Source: Pseudomonas fluorescens
GTDB taxonomy: Bacteria > Pseudomonadota > Gammaproteobacteria > Pseudomonadales > Pseudomonadaceae
DNA length: 64,000 nucleotides
Direction of reading: 5' to 3'
NCBI RefSeq assembly: GCF_005938625.1
Contig: NZ_VCNJ01000015.1
Coordinates: 1 to 64,000 of the forward strand
Of the stretch, positions 7,304 through 16,109 are shown in pieces. The position numbers and the translations under genes were made by a program. The notes below the pieces were generated by a model. That model made no database searches. It was not told where the DNA came from and saw nothing but the letters and a program-made list of their open reading frames with translations. Within the stretch, counting starts at the first letter, position 1. Each line of letters starts with the position of its first letter.

Positions 7304-8419
7304 TTACTGCCCGTTCTTGACCTTGCTCCACACCCGCGTGCGCACGCGCTCGGTGGCTTTGGGCAGGGGTTCAAGGGTATACAGCGTGGCCATCGCTGCG
7401 GCAGACGGATAAACCGCCGGGTTATCCCGCGTGGTGGCGGCCACCAGCGCTGTCGCCGCGCGATTGCCATTGGGGTAGGACAGATGATCACTGACCGGCG
7501 CGATCACTTCGGGGCGCAGCAGATAGTCGATAAAGGCCAGACCCTGAGGACGATTCGGTGCGTCCTTGAGCAGCACCAGCGTGTCGAACCACACCGGCGC
7601 GCCTTCCTTGGGCAGGCTGTAGGCGATCTTCACGCCGTTGTTGGCCTGCTCGGCATTGGTCTTGGCTTCGAGCATCGCGCCCGACCAGCCCACTGCCACG
7701 CAGATGTTGCCGTTGGACAGGTCGCTGATAAATTTCGACGAGTTGAAGTAGGCGATGTGCGGGCGCAGTTTCAGCAGCAGCGCTTCGGCTTTTTTATAGT
7801 CTTCGGGATCGGTGCTGTTGGGTGGCAAGCCGAGATAATGCAGGGCGACCGGCAGCATCTCCGACGGCGAATCCAGCATTGCTACGCCGCACTGGCCAAG
7901 TTTGGCGAGGTTGTCTTCGTTGAACACCAGGTCCCACGAATCCACCGGCGCTTTTTCGCCTAGCGCCGCACGCACTTTGTCGACGTTGTAGCCGATGCCG
8001 TTGGTGCCCCACAGGTACGGCACGGCGTATTGATTGCCGGGATCGTTGTTGGCCAGTTTCGCCAACAGGTCGGCATCGAGATTCTTCCAGCCCGGCAGTT
8101 GATCGCGCGGCAGCGGGGCGAGGGCGCCGGCCTTGATCAGCGTCGGCAGGCTGAAATTGCTCGCCACCACCACGTCGTAGCCGCTGCGGCTGGTCATCAG
8201 TTTGCCTTCGAGGACTTCGGCACTGTCGAAGGTGTCGTAGACCGGCTGGATACCGCTGTCGCGCTGGAAATCGTGCAGGGTGTTCGGGCCGATGTAGTCG
8301 TACCAGTTGTAGACGTGCACGCTCGGTGCATCGGCGGCCATGGCGATTGAGCTGGCGCTGAGACCGGCCAGCAGGCCCAGTTTGATGCCGAGGTTGATAC
8401 AGCCACGGTGACGACGCAT
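7304..8419 (-). CDS. Polyamine ABC transporter substrate-binding protein (PotF-like)
   Basis: A 371-residue periplasmic binding protein with a signal peptide (cleavage after AMA, about residue 28). The mature protein starts VHVYNWYDYIGPNTLHDFQ, diagnostic of the PotF/SpuD/SpuE group. The aromatic and acidic ligand residues of that family are represented by NWYDY, the S-G-YDVVV strand and the VGWSGAML region. No permease or ATPase genes are adjacent, so it must work with transporter parts encoded elsewhere. It is divergent from a LuxR-type regulator that may control it. Putrescine or spermidine is the family ligand; the exact one is not predictable. Confidence 0.9.
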   Translation of the reverse strand: MRRHRGCINLGIKLGLLAGLSASSIAMAADAPSVHVYNWYDYIGPNTLHDFQRDSGIQPVYDTFDSAEVLEGKLMTSRSGYDVVVASNFSLPTLIKAGALAPLPRDQLPGWKNLDADLLAKLANNDPGNQYAVPYLWGTNGIGYNVDKVRAALGEKAPVDSWDLVFNEDNLAKLGQCGVAMLDSPSEMLPVALHYLGLPPNSTDPEDYKKAEALLLKLRPHIAYFNSSKFISDLSNGNICVAVGWSGAMLEAKTNAEQANNGVKIAYSLPKEGAPVWFDTLVLLKDAPNRPQGLAFIDYLLRPEVIAPVSDHLSYPNGNRAATALVAATTRDNPAVYPSAAAMATLYTLEPLPKATERVRTRVWSKVKNGQ

Positions 8420-8529
8420 GATGCGGCACTCCTGGCCTGTGCAGGCCGGTGATGAACAGGAGTGCTCAGCCTATCGGGCCGGTCACGCCTGACCCATTCC
8501 CATCATGGGTTACTCAAAAGGGGTAGTGC

Positions 8530-9303
8530 GTGGACGCGTTGCTGCAGGAGTTGCCAGTGCATCAAAGCCTGGCGCGGGTATTTGCCAAGGTCGGTCAGGA
8601 AGGTTTCTGGCGCGCGCTGGTTGATACGTTGCGGTTGCTGGTGCCGCTGGACAACGCGCTGGTAGCGTTGATGAACGCCGGGCAGGCGCCACAGTTGCTG
8701 ATCGACTTCGACAGCACCGGACGCGCCGACGAGCAGGAAGAACTGGCCGGCTACAGCGCCGGAATGTACCTGCTCGATCCGTTCTATCAGGCCGCGTCGA
8801 CAGGTATTGCCGACGGCTTGCACAGCCTCGCCTCGGTGGCGCCGGACCAGTTTCTGCACAGCGAGTACTACCAGAGTTACTTTCGTTCGGTGGTGGGCGA
8901 AGACGAGTTGCAGTTCATGATCAACGTCGAGGGCGGCGTGCTCGGCTTGTCATTGGGTCGTTCGAGGCCGTTCGACATGGCCGAGCAGGGCAGGTTGCTG
9001 TGCGTGCGCGATTGGGTGCTGGCGGCGATGCGTCGGCATGTGCAGTTGCTGCCACCGCAGGGCGCGGTGGCGCAAACGCCGGTCGGGGATCTGGCGACGT
9101 TGCTCGACCGCTTCGATGCGCGGCTGACGGTGCGCGAGGTCGATACGGCGCGGCTGATCTTGCAGGGCTTCTCCAGTAAAGCGATGGCCCAGCAGATGGG
9201 CATCTCGCCGGAGACGGTCAAGGTGCATCGGCGCAATCTGTATCACAAGCTCAATGTCACCGGGCATGGTGAGTTGTTTGCGTTGGTGTTGCGCCCTCAC
9301 TAA
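8530..9303 (+). CDS. LuxR family transcriptional regulator
   Basis: A 257-residue DNA-binding protein. The C-terminal GerE/LuxR helix-turn-helix (about residues 190-252) reads LTVREVDTARLILQGFSSKA then MGISPETVKVHRRNLYHKLN. The N-terminal 170 residues are not recognisable as an acyl-homoserine-lactone domain: the Trp/Tyr/Asp pattern of LuxR autoinducer binding is missing, so it is a solo regulator sensing something else. The start is GTG at 8530 with a GGGG ribosome site. It is divergent from the PotF-like gene, which suggests polyamine-related control, by position only. Confidence 0.88.
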   Translation: MDALLQELPVHQSLARVFAKVGQEGFWRALVDTLRLLVPLDNALVALMNAGQAPQLLIDFDSTGRADEQEELAGYSAGMYLLDPFYQAASTGIADGLHSLASVAPDQFLHSEYYQSYFRSVVGEDELQFMINVEGGVLGLSLGRSRPFDMAEQGRLLCVRDWVLAAMRRHVQLLPPQGAVAQTPVGDLATLLDRFDARLTVREVDTARLILQGFSSKAMAQQMGISPETVKVHRRNLYHKLNVTGHGELFALVLRPH

Positions 9304-9327
9304 AGATCATCGGCCGTACACATAAAC

Positions 9328-9420
9328 CTGTGGGAGCGAGCTTGCTCGCGAATGCGGTATATCAGCCAACCTCACTGGCGACTGACAAAACGCTTTCGCG
9401 AGCAAGCTCGCTCCCACAGG
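9328..9420. repeat. Inverted REP pair
   Basis: GGGAGCGAGCTTGCTCGCGA and its inverse at the two ends of about 90 bases, between convergent genes. Confidence 0.9.
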
Positions 9421-9452
9421 GGATGTGTGTTGTTCAGGGGATCTTCTGGGTG

Positions 9453-10394
9453 TCAGGGGGTGCGCTGGAAGACTAAAGCTTTGAGGCCGCTTTCAGGATC
9501 AATATCCGCAAACTCCGGCGGATTCTCCAGCCGCTCTACAAAACGCAGACTCGGCGCTTCCTGCGTCACGCCCTCAATCAGAAAGTCCGAACCGAACGCC
9601 GGGTCATTCATGCACGCCAGCACTGTGCCCTGCGCGGTGAGCAATTCCGGCAAACGACGCAGCACGCGCTGGTAGTCCTTGGTCAGCAGGAAACTGCCTT
9701 TCTGGAACGACGGCGGATCGATGATCACCAGATCATACGGGCCACTGTTGATCACCTTGCCCCAGGACTTGAACAGGTCGTGGCCGAGGAAACTGACTTT
9801 GCTCAGGTCATGGCCGTTCAAGCGATGATTGTCACGGCCACGGCTCAGGGCCGCGCGGGACATGTCCAGATTGACCACATGGCTGGCGCCACCCTCAATG
9901 GCAGCCACGGAAAAACCGCAGGTGTAGGCAAACAGATTCAACACTCGTTTGCCGTTGGCCTGTTCGCGCACCCAGTTGCGCCCGTAACGCATGTCGAGAA
10001 ACAGCCCGGCGTTCTGTTTGCGTCCCAGGTCGACGCGATACTGCAAACCGCCTTCGACGATGCTCATTTCATCGATCTCATCACCCAGCAGCCATTCGGC
10101 AGTGCTCTGCGGCAAGTAGCGATGCTGGATCAACAACGTGTGCGCGCCAGACTGTTTCCATTCGACGGAACCGGTGAGTTCCAGCAGCAACGCTTTGAGA
10201 TTATCCAGTTGCTCAGGCGCCGGCTCCTTGAACAGCGACACCAGCACCACGCCTTGCAGCCAGTCCACGGTCAACTGCTCCAGCCCGGCCCAGCAGCGTC
10301 CGCGCCCGTGGAACAGGCGACGGGTTTCGCTCGGTGCGGCCGCGAGGGCCGGCAGCAGATGGGCGTGGAGAGTAGCGAGGGCTTCAGGGTTCAT
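9453..10394 (-). CDS. Class I SAM-dependent methyltransferase (RlmI/COG1092-like)
   Basis: A 313-residue methyltransferase similar to the catalytic part of 23S rRNA methyltransferases of the RlmI/RlmK group. The N-terminal half carries QNAGLFLDMRYGRNWVR, typical of that group. The Rossmann domain follows: VLNLFAYTCGFSVAAIEGGA (SAM-binding motif I), VVNLDMSRAAL (acidic loop) and VIIDPPSFQKG (DPPSF catalytic motif IV). The PUA domain usual in RlmI is not seen, so the RNA target may differ. Monocistronic. Confidence 0.85.
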   Translation of the reverse strand: MNPEALATLHAHLLPALAAAPSETRRLFHGRGRCWAGLEQLTVDWLQGVVLVSLFKEPAPEQLDNLKALLLELTGSVEWKQSGAHTLLIQHRYLPQSTAEWLLGDEIDEMSIVEGGLQYRVDLGRKQNAGLFLDMRYGRNWVREQANGKRVLNLFAYTCGFSVAAIEGGASHVVNLDMSRAALSRGRDNHRLNGHDLSKVSFLGHDLFKSWGKVINSGPYDLVIIDPPSFQKGSFLLTKDYQRVLRRLPELLTAQGTVLACMNDPAFGSDFLIEGVTQEAPSLRFVERLENPPEFADIDPESGLKALVFQRTP

Positions 10395-10593
10395 CGGTCA
10401 GGATCGGCAAGCAAAAGGGCCGGCATTTTAACCACAAATACGCCGTCGCGAACGATTGCCGCTGACGGGCAAAAACGCCGTTTCGCAAAAGACCTGTATC
10501 AAAAATGAATTTCTGCAGAGCCCGCTGCTCATACCAGTTAAGCAGCGGATTCAAGCCGCTAAATCGTTAATGCAATTCAGGGAGTGCAGTTCC

Positions 10594-11007
10594 ATGTGCC
10601 CAACACCGACGGCGAGCGCGCACCTTCCTGACGGATTGATTCTGGTGGTTGAGGATGATCCGTTGATTCTGGAGTTTCTCTGCGAAATTCTTCAGGAGGA
10701 AGGTTTCAAAGTCGAGCCGCAGACCAGTGCCGACGCCGCATCACTTTACCTTGAGCAAAACGCGCCGAACGTGGCGTTGTTGCTGACCGATATCACCATG
10801 CCCGGCACCCTCAATGGTGCTGATCTGGCCAACCTGGTCGGCGACCGCTGGCCGGACAAACCGGTGATGGTCATGTCCGGCTATGAAACGCCCGAGACCT
10901 CCGGGGTCAAGCATCCGGTGGCGTTCATCAAAAAGCCCTGGGCCATCGGTCAATTGCTCGACTGCGTCGACAGCGCCTTCAAGTCCAAGGCACCGCGCCT
11001 GCACTGA
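10594..11007 (+). CDS. Single-domain response regulator
   Basis: A 137-residue stand-alone receiver domain without an output domain. Acidic pocket residues are in VVEDDPLI, the phospho-acceptor Asp is in LTDITMPG, the switch region is VMVMSGYETP and the invariant Lys is in FIKKPW. The start at 10594 was chosen for the GGGAG site nine bases upstream. No kinase is adjacent. Such proteins relay phosphate or act by protein contact; the partner is unknown. Confidence 0.88.
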   Translation: MCPTPTASAHLPDGLILVVEDDPLILEFLCEILQEEGFKVEPQTSADAASLYLEQNAPNVALLLTDITMPGTLNGADLANLVGDRWPDKPVMVMSGYETPETSGVKHPVAFIKKPWAIGQLLDCVDSAFKSKAPRLH

Positions 11008-11076
11008 CGCGTTGGGTAGATCGACTGGGCAAGTGCTACATTGCCCGCCCGGTCTTTTGCCAGAGGATGCGACCCT

Positions 11077-11745
11077 TTGTCTGCTCACAATGCTGTATTC
11101 GATCGCGCGTTCGGCGCGTTTCTGTTCGACATGGACGGCACTGTCCTCAATTCCATCGCCGCCGCGGAGAGGATCTGGGCAGCCTGGGCCGTGCGCCATG
11201 GCGTCGATGTGGAAACCTTTTTGCCGACCATTCATGGTGTGCGCGCGATCGATACCATCACCCGGCTGAACCTGCCGGGGGTCGATGCCGAGGCGCAAGC
11301 TGCGTTCATCACCAAGGCGGAAATAGAAGACGTTGAAGGCATTGTCGAGATTCCCGGCGCGGCCGCGTTTCTCAACAGCCTGCCCAAGGATCGCTGGGCG
11401 ATGGTGACCTCGGCGCCACGGGATCTGGCCTTGCGGCGCATGGCGGCGGCGGGGATTCCCGCGCCGGCGGTGATGATCACGGCTGAAAATGTGCAGGCGG
11501 GTAAACCTGATCCGGCCGGCTATTTGCTGGCAGCCAAACGACTGGGTCTGGAAGCGCGTGATTGCCTGATCTTCGAAGACGCCGCTGTCGGCATTCAGGC
11601 GGCCGAAGCCGCCGGCGCGGCGTTGATGATCATCACCACCACGCATCAGCATCCGCTGGAAACGGCGCATGCGACGTTGGCCAGTTATGCTGCGGTGCAG
11701 GTCAAGGTCGACAGCGACGGCAAACTTCACCTGCAAAAAAACTGA
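11077..11745 (+). CDS. HAD family phosphatase (phosphoglycolate phosphatase-like)
   Basis: A 222-residue HAD hydrolase with all four motifs: FDMDGTVLNS (nucleophile and acid Asp), MVTSAP (motif II), AGKPDP (motif III Lys) and CLIFEDAAVGIQA (motif IV). The helical cap sits between motifs I and II, the subclass of sugar-phosphate phosphatases and phosphoglycolate phosphatases. The start is placed at TTG 11077, which has AGAGG ten bases upstream and yields the usual N-terminus. It lies 69 bases after the receiver gene and may be co-transcribed. The substrate is unknown. Confidence 0.85.
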   Translation: MSAHNAVFDRAFGAFLFDMDGTVLNSIAAAERIWAAWAVRHGVDVETFLPTIHGVRAIDTITRLNLPGVDAEAQAAFITKAEIEDVEGIVEIPGAAAFLNSLPKDRWAMVTSAPRDLALRRMAAAGIPAPAVMITAENVQAGKPDPAGYLLAAKRLGLEARDCLIFEDAAVGIQAAEAAGAALMIITTTHQHPLETAHATLASYAAVQVKVDSDGKLHLQKN

Positions 11746-11760
11746 CACAACACAGTCCCT

Positions 11761-11850
11761 TGTAGGAGTGAGCCTGCTCGCGATAGCGGTGTGTCGGACA
11801 CACAGATTTGACTGACACACCGCTATCGCGAGCAGGCTCACTCCTACAGG
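11761..11850. repeat. Long near-perfect REP palindrome
   Basis: TGTAGGAGTGAGCCTGCTCG at the left and its inverse at the right, with the inner CGATAGCGGTGTGTC also pairing across the centre. Found between convergent genes. Confidence 0.9.
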
Positions 11851-11867
11851 GGGACTGTGTTCGCAAA

Positions 11868-12527
11868 TCAGTAAACCCCCGGCACCAAACGCCAGCTCCG
11901 CGCACAGTAAGCGTCATACTCCGCCCCAAACTGCGCACGAAGCAGCGCTTCTTCCGAGTGAATCCGGGCAATCAACGGGATCAACGTCAGCGCTGCCAGC
12001 ATCAGTCCGACCACTGAACGAAACGCCAGCGCCCAGCCCACGGCATTGATCACCAGCCCCAGATAACTCGGATTGCGCAGGTGCTGGTAGATGCCATCGG
12101 TGACCAGCCGATGCCCCGGCTGAATCGCCACCAGCCCACTGAACCTCCGTCCCAGCACAAACACCGGCCACAGTCGCAGCGCGCCGCCGACGATAAACAG
12201 CAAAGCGCCGACCCAGCGCATGCCTTCACCGCCCACCGTCCAGAAATTCACCCGGTCGCAATAGGCCGGCAAGAAACCACTGACCAGACCAATCACACCA
12301 AAGGCCGGAATCACCCAGCGATTGGCGCGGTCTTCACGTTCGCCAGAGCTGAGGTTGACCTCGCTGAACAGTGAAGCAATCACCATGGCCACCGTTGCCA
12401 GTGCGACGATCACTAGCGAGCCGTGGGAAAAGAACATCGCCACACCGCCAATACCCCAAACCGCCAGACCCAGCCAGGCGAGGGTGGCGAGTACCGCGAC
12501 GACGGTCATTTGCGCAGACATTTTCAT
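11868..12527 (-). CDS. Isoprenylcysteine carboxyl methyltransferase family membrane protein
   Basis: A 219-residue membrane protein with about six transmembrane segments. The C-terminal part carries the ICMT/PEMT signature: GHRLVTDGIYQHLRNPSYLG (SAM-binding RHPxY-like motif as RNPSY) and a terminal EEALLRAQFGAEYDAYCARS..RLVPGVY. Bacterial members methylate unknown substrates at the membrane. The ATG at 12527 is preferred to a TTG two codons upstream. Repeats surround it on both sides. Confidence 0.87.
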   Translation of the reverse strand: MKMSAQMTVVAVLATLAWLGLAVWGIGGVAMFFSHGSLVIVALATVAMVIASLFSEVNLSSGEREDRANRWVIPAFGVIGLVSGFLPAYCDRVNFWTVGGEGMRWVGALLFIVGGALRLWPVFVLGRRFSGLVAIQPGHRLVTDGIYQHLRNPSYLGLVINAVGWALAFRSVVGLMLAALTLIPLIARIHSEEALLRAQFGAEYDAYCARSWRLVPGVY

Positions 12528-12577
12528 GGTCAACTCACGGCTGGGTGCGTATCCGTTGAGTGTAGATCCACCGCAAA

Positions 12578-12800
12578 ACCTGTGGGAGCGAGCAGGGTTC
12601 TGCTTCGTGTAGAGAATGCGAGATCACTTCTGAACCTGTGAGAGCGAGCTTGCTCGCGAAAGTGTTGGGTCAGCCAATTTTGATCTTGGATGTGCCGACC
12701 CTTTCGCGAGCAAGCTCGCTCCCACAAGGTTCTGCGTCGTACGGAGAGTGCGAGATCACTTCTGAACCTGTGGGAGCGAGCTTGCTCGCGAAGAGGCCCT
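12578..12800. repeat. REP cluster with a duplicated 60-bp unit
   Basis: Three full or partial GGGAGCGAGC-type REP arms. A unit containing GAGATCACTTCTGAACCTGT occurs twice, about 130 bases apart, each time running into a REP arm, so the cluster grew by duplication. The last arm ends at the stop of the LysR gene. Confidence 0.85.
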
Positions 12801-12801
12801 C

Positions 12802-13698
12802 TCAGTCAGCGGCTATCTCACCGTCAGTCAGTACCTTTCTGAAAGTCTCGACCAACGGCCGCAAATTGATCCGGTGCCACGCCGCCCACAACGGTGTGGT
12901 CAACGTCAGCCATGGCAGTTCACGCAACACCACACCAGGCGGGGCGTTATGGCTTAAACCTTTCTGAATCATCGCAATCCCCAGCCCCGACGCAACCAGC
13001 CCCAGCGCAGTAAACGGCTCGGTCGCCTGCATGCGCACATCCGGGGTGAAGCCGGCGCGAATGCAGGCGCTGGCAAACTCATCGTTGGCGTCCTGTCGCG
13101 GCTGTACGCCGATCCATTCCTGATCAGCCAGATCCTCGGGCCTCAAAGCCGCTTGCTGCGCCAATGCATGGTGTTCCGGCAACGCCAGCAGCATCGGATC
13201 ATCCAGCACCTGAAAGCTCAGCAGATCGGGGTCGTCATCGGTCGGCGGCTCACTCACCAAGGCAATATCGAGACTACGCTGTCGCAGGCCCTCCAGTTGC
13301 TCGGCGGAATTGAGGTTGTACAAAGCGACATGCACATTCGGCCGATCCGCGCGCAATACACGCAGGGCATTGGGCAGGACGCCGGCGTGCATGGCGTTTT
13401 CGATATAGCCGATGCACAGGCCGCCTTCCTCGCCGCGACCGAGCCGTTTGCCTAGGGATTCGAGGCGATTGGCATGTGTCAGCAGGGCGCGGGTTTCGGC
13501 AAGAAAGGTCTGGCCGTCGCGGGTCAGGCGAATGCGTTGCTGGCTGCGCTCGAACAGGGTCAGCCCCAATCGTTCCTCGAGCTGGGCGATCTGTCGGCTC
13601 AGCGGTGACTGGGAAATATGCAGCCGTTCGGCGGCGCGGCCGACGTGTTCTTCCTCGGCGACTACAACGAAGTAGCGCAATTGGCGGATATCGATCAT
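12802..13698 (-). CDS. LysR family transcriptional regulator
   Basis: A 298-residue LysR protein. The winged helix-turn-helix is at residues 1-60 (IDIRQLRYFVVVAEEEHVGRA then LHISQSPLSRQIAQLEERLG), followed by a substrate-binding domain with a GLGIAMIQKG strand near the C-terminus. ATG 13698 is used because the family begins there. It is divergent from an aldo-keto reductase/SDR/SRPBCC operon with about 110 bases between, so it very probably controls that operon. The inducer is unknown. Confidence 0.92.
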   Translation of the reverse strand: MIDIRQLRYFVVVAEEEHVGRAAERLHISQSPLSRQIAQLEERLGLTLFERSQQRIRLTRDGQTFLAETRALLTHANRLESLGKRLGRGEEGGLCIGYIENAMHAGVLPNALRVLRADRPNVHVALYNLNSAEQLEGLRQRSLDIALVSEPPTDDDPDLLSFQVLDDPMLLALPEHHALAQQAALRPEDLADQEWIGVQPRQDANDEFASACIRAGFTPDVRMQATEPFTALGLVASGLGIAMIQKGLSHNAPPGVVLRELPWLTLTTPLWAAWHRINLRPLVETFRKVLTDGEIAAD

Positions 13699-13811
13699 GT
13701 CAGACCTATAGGGACTCAAGTGCTGCGCATTATGTCTTGGACGGTCTCGGTGTCGCAATCTAGGATCTGCTCAACGGTCACACAGACCCAGAACCTATCG
13801 AGGAAAAACCC

Positions 13812-14834
13812 ATGAGCTTGAAAGACAAACTGCCCGGTCAACTGGGCTTCGGCACCGCGCCACTGGGCAACATGTTCCGCGCCATTCCCGAAGAAGAAGC
13901 GCAGGCCACCGTGCATGCCGCGTGGGATGCCGGCGTGCGTTACTTCGACACTGCGCCGTTTTACGGCTCCGGTCTGTCGGAGATCCGCCTCGGCGAAGCA
14001 CTAAAGCAGTACAAGCGCGACGACTACGTGCTCAGCAGCAAGGTCGGCCGAGTGATTCTCGATGAAATCGAAGACGCCGCTGCCCGTGATCTCGGCGAAA
14101 AAAGTGGTGTATTCGAACACGGTCGCCCGAACAAGATCGTCAACGACTACAGCGCCGACGCAACCCTGCGCTCGATCGAAGACAGCCTCAAGCGTCTGCA
14201 AACCGATCGCCTCGACATCGTCTGGGTGCACGACATCGCTCAGGACTTCTATGGCGATCAATGGCTGGAGTACTTCAATCAGGCTCGAACCGGCGCGTTC
14301 AAAGTCCTCACCCGGTTGCGCGAAGAAGGCGTGATCAAAGGCTGGGGCCTGGGCGTGAACAAAGTCGAGCCGTGTGAACTGACCCTCGACCTCAGCGAAG
14401 CGCAGCCGGACGGTTTTCTGTTGGCCGGTCGCTACACGCTGCTCGACCACGAACGCCCGTTGCAACGCTTGATGGATGCGGCCCGGGCGCAGAACGTTGA
14501 AATCGTCGTCGGTGGCCCTTACAGCTCAGGAATTCTGGCGGGTGGCTCGCACTTCGAATACCAGCAGGCCAGCCCTGAAGTCATCGCCAAGGTTGAACAG
14601 ATCAAACGCATCGCCGCCGCTTACAGCGTCGATATCAAAGCCGCTGCGCTACAGTTCTCGCTGGCCAATCCAGCGGTTGCTGCGGTGATTCCCGGCGCGA
14701 GCAAACCCGGTCGTATCGCTGAAGATGTCGCGGCGCTGTCGGCGACCATTCCTGCCGGATTCTGGCAGGCCATGCGCGACGCGAAACTGGTTTCCGAACG
14801 TGCACCATTGCCAATCGATGAGGTGAAAGCATGA
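13812..14834 (+). CDS. Aldo/keto reductase
   Basis: A 340-residue TIM-barrel oxidoreductase using NAD(P)H. The catalytic tetrad is visible: Asp and Tyr in YFDTAPFYGSG, Lys in LSSKVGR and His in IVWVHDIA. The cofactor-binding C-terminal part includes AVIPGASKPGRIAED. Overall similarity is to D-threo-aldose/L-fucose dehydrogenase-type members. It is the first gene of a three-gene operon (its stop overlaps the next start by 4 bases), opposite its LysR regulator. The true substrate is unknown. Confidence 0.9.
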   Translation: MSLKDKLPGQLGFGTAPLGNMFRAIPEEEAQATVHAAWDAGVRYFDTAPFYGSGLSEIRLGEALKQYKRDDYVLSSKVGRVILDEIEDAAARDLGEKSGVFEHGRPNKIVNDYSADATLRSIEDSLKRLQTDRLDIVWVHDIAQDFYGDQWLEYFNQARTGAFKVLTRLREEGVIKGWGLGVNKVEPCELTLDLSEAQPDGFLLAGRYTLLDHERPLQRLMDAARAQNVEIVVGGPYSSGILAGGSHFEYQQASPEVIAKVEQIKRIAAAYSVDIKAAALQFSLANPAVAAVIPGASKPGRIAEDVAALSATIPAGFWQAMRDAKLVSERAPLPIDEVKA

Positions 14835-15628
14835 AGATTGATCTGAGTGGAAAACTGGCCATCGTCAGCGGCAGCACCGCTGGTATCGGTCTGGGTATCA
14901 GCCAGTCGCTGGCCGAATCCGGCGCCACGGTGGTGGTGATCGGTCGCGATACCGCCAAGGTCGAGCAGGCGCTGGCGAGCATTCGCGAGAAGGTGCCGGG
15001 CGCACAATTGCGCGGCTTGACTGCCGATCTGGGCACCGCTGAAGGCGCGCAAAAACTGTTCGCCGCTGAACCGCGTGCCGACATTCTGGTGAACAACCTC
15101 GGCATCTTCGACGCCGTAGATTTCTTCGAAGCGCCGGACAGCGAGTGGACGCGCTTCTATGAGGTCAACGTGATTTCCGGCGTGCGTCTGGCGCGGCATT
15201 ATGTGCCGGCGATGGTTGAGCAGGGCTGGGGGCGGGTGATCTTCCTGTCTTCGGAATCCGGTGTCGCAACGCCTGCCGACATGATCAATTACGGCGTGAC
15301 CAAAAGCGCCAATCTGGCAGTGTCTCACGGTCTGGCCAAACGTCTGGCTGGCACCGGGGTGACAGTCAATGCGATCCTGCCGGGGCCGACCTTCACTGAT
15401 GGCCTGCAAGACATGCTCAAGGATGCCGCCGCCGAATCCGGGCGCAACCTTCGCGATGAAGCCGACGCTTTCGTGCTCAAGGCCCGTCCGACTTCGATTA
15501 TCCAGCGCGTGGCGGATGTTGAAGAGGTCGCGCATCTGGTCACCTACATCGCTTCGCCGCTGTCCTCGGCCACCACTGGCGCCGCGTTGCGCGTTGATGG
15601 CGGCGTGGTCGACAGCCTCACGATCTGA
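14831..15628 (+). CDS. SDR family oxidoreductase
   Basis: A 265-residue classical short-chain dehydrogenase. NAD(P)-binding SGSTAGIGLG at residues 13-22, the NNLG motif, catalytic Ser in FLSSESG and YxxxK as YGVTK. The C-terminus is the usual GAALRVDGGVV. An Arg after the second beta strand (IGRD) favours NADP(H). It overlaps the aldo-keto reductase by ATGA, so translation is probably coupled; the two may act in sequence on one carbonyl or hydroxyl substrate. Confidence 0.92.
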   Translation: MKIDLSGKLAIVSGSTAGIGLGISQSLAESGATVVVIGRDTAKVEQALASIREKVPGAQLRGLTADLGTAEGAQKLFAAEPRADILVNNLGIFDAVDFFEAPDSEWTRFYEVNVISGVRLARHYVPAMVEQGWGRVIFLSSESGVATPADMINYGVTKSANLAVSHGLAKRLAGTGVTVNAILPGPTFTDGLQDMLKDAAAESGRNLRDEADAFVLKARPTSIIQRVADVEEVAHLVTYIASPLSSATTGAALRVDGGVVDSLTI

Positions 15629-15651
15629 ATTCCCGAGAGAGACGTTTATTT

Positions 15652-16062
15652 ATGCCAACAGCATCTGCAACCATCGATATTCCGGCTTCGGCCGATCAGG
15701 TCTGGCAATTGATCGGCGGCTTCAACACGCTGCCCGATTGGCTGCCCTTTATTCCCCACAGTGAACTGAGCGACGGCGGCCGCGTGCGCACCCTGCAAAC
15801 CGCTGACGGCGCTGTGGTGATCGAGCGTCTGCAAGCGTTCGATAACGCGGCGAAGACTTACAGCTATTCGATTGAACAGGCGCCGTTCCCGGCGACTGAT
15901 TATCTGGCGACAATCAAGGTTGAAGCCCAAGGGCAGGGCGCCCGGGTGACGTGGTCGGGTCGCTTCAACGCCAAAGGCGTGAGCGATGAGGAAGTGGTGG
16001 CGTTGTTCAGCGACATCTATCAGGGTGGCCTCGAGGCTCTTCGAGCCAACTACCCAACCTGA
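15652..16062 (+). CDS. SRPBCC family protein
   Basis: A 136-residue START/Bet v1-fold protein: ATIDIPASADQVWQLIGGF at the N-terminus, a central LPFIPHSELSDGG, and a long C-terminal helix (DEEVVALFSDIYQGGLEAL). These proteins bind small hydrophobic ligands or act as cyclases. Third gene of the LysR-controlled operon, 23 bases after the SDR, behind GAGAGA. An inverted repeat follows the stop. Confidence 0.85.
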   Translation: MPTASATIDIPASADQVWQLIGGFNTLPDWLPFIPHSELSDGGRVRTLQTADGAVVIERLQAFDNAAKTYSYSIEQAPFPATDYLATIKVEAQGQGARVTWSGRFNAKGVSDEEVVALFSDIYQGGLEALRANYPT

Positions 16063-16067
16063 GTTGA

Positions 16068-16100
16068 TGATCGTTCCCACGCAGAGCGTGGGAACGATCA
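16068..16100. repeat. GATCGTTCCCACGC palindrome
   Basis: TGATCGTTCCCACGC and its exact inverse separated by AGA. The same element family occurs at 23785 and 62157. It sits between convergent operons and could act as a transcription end, but has no T run. Confidence 0.85.
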
Positions 16101-16109
16101 TGTCGGGAG

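Noticed and set aside
8530..9303. LuxR-type gene as a quorum-sensing receptor
   Set aside because: Autoinducer-binding residues are not recognisable and no luxI-like synthase is nearby.
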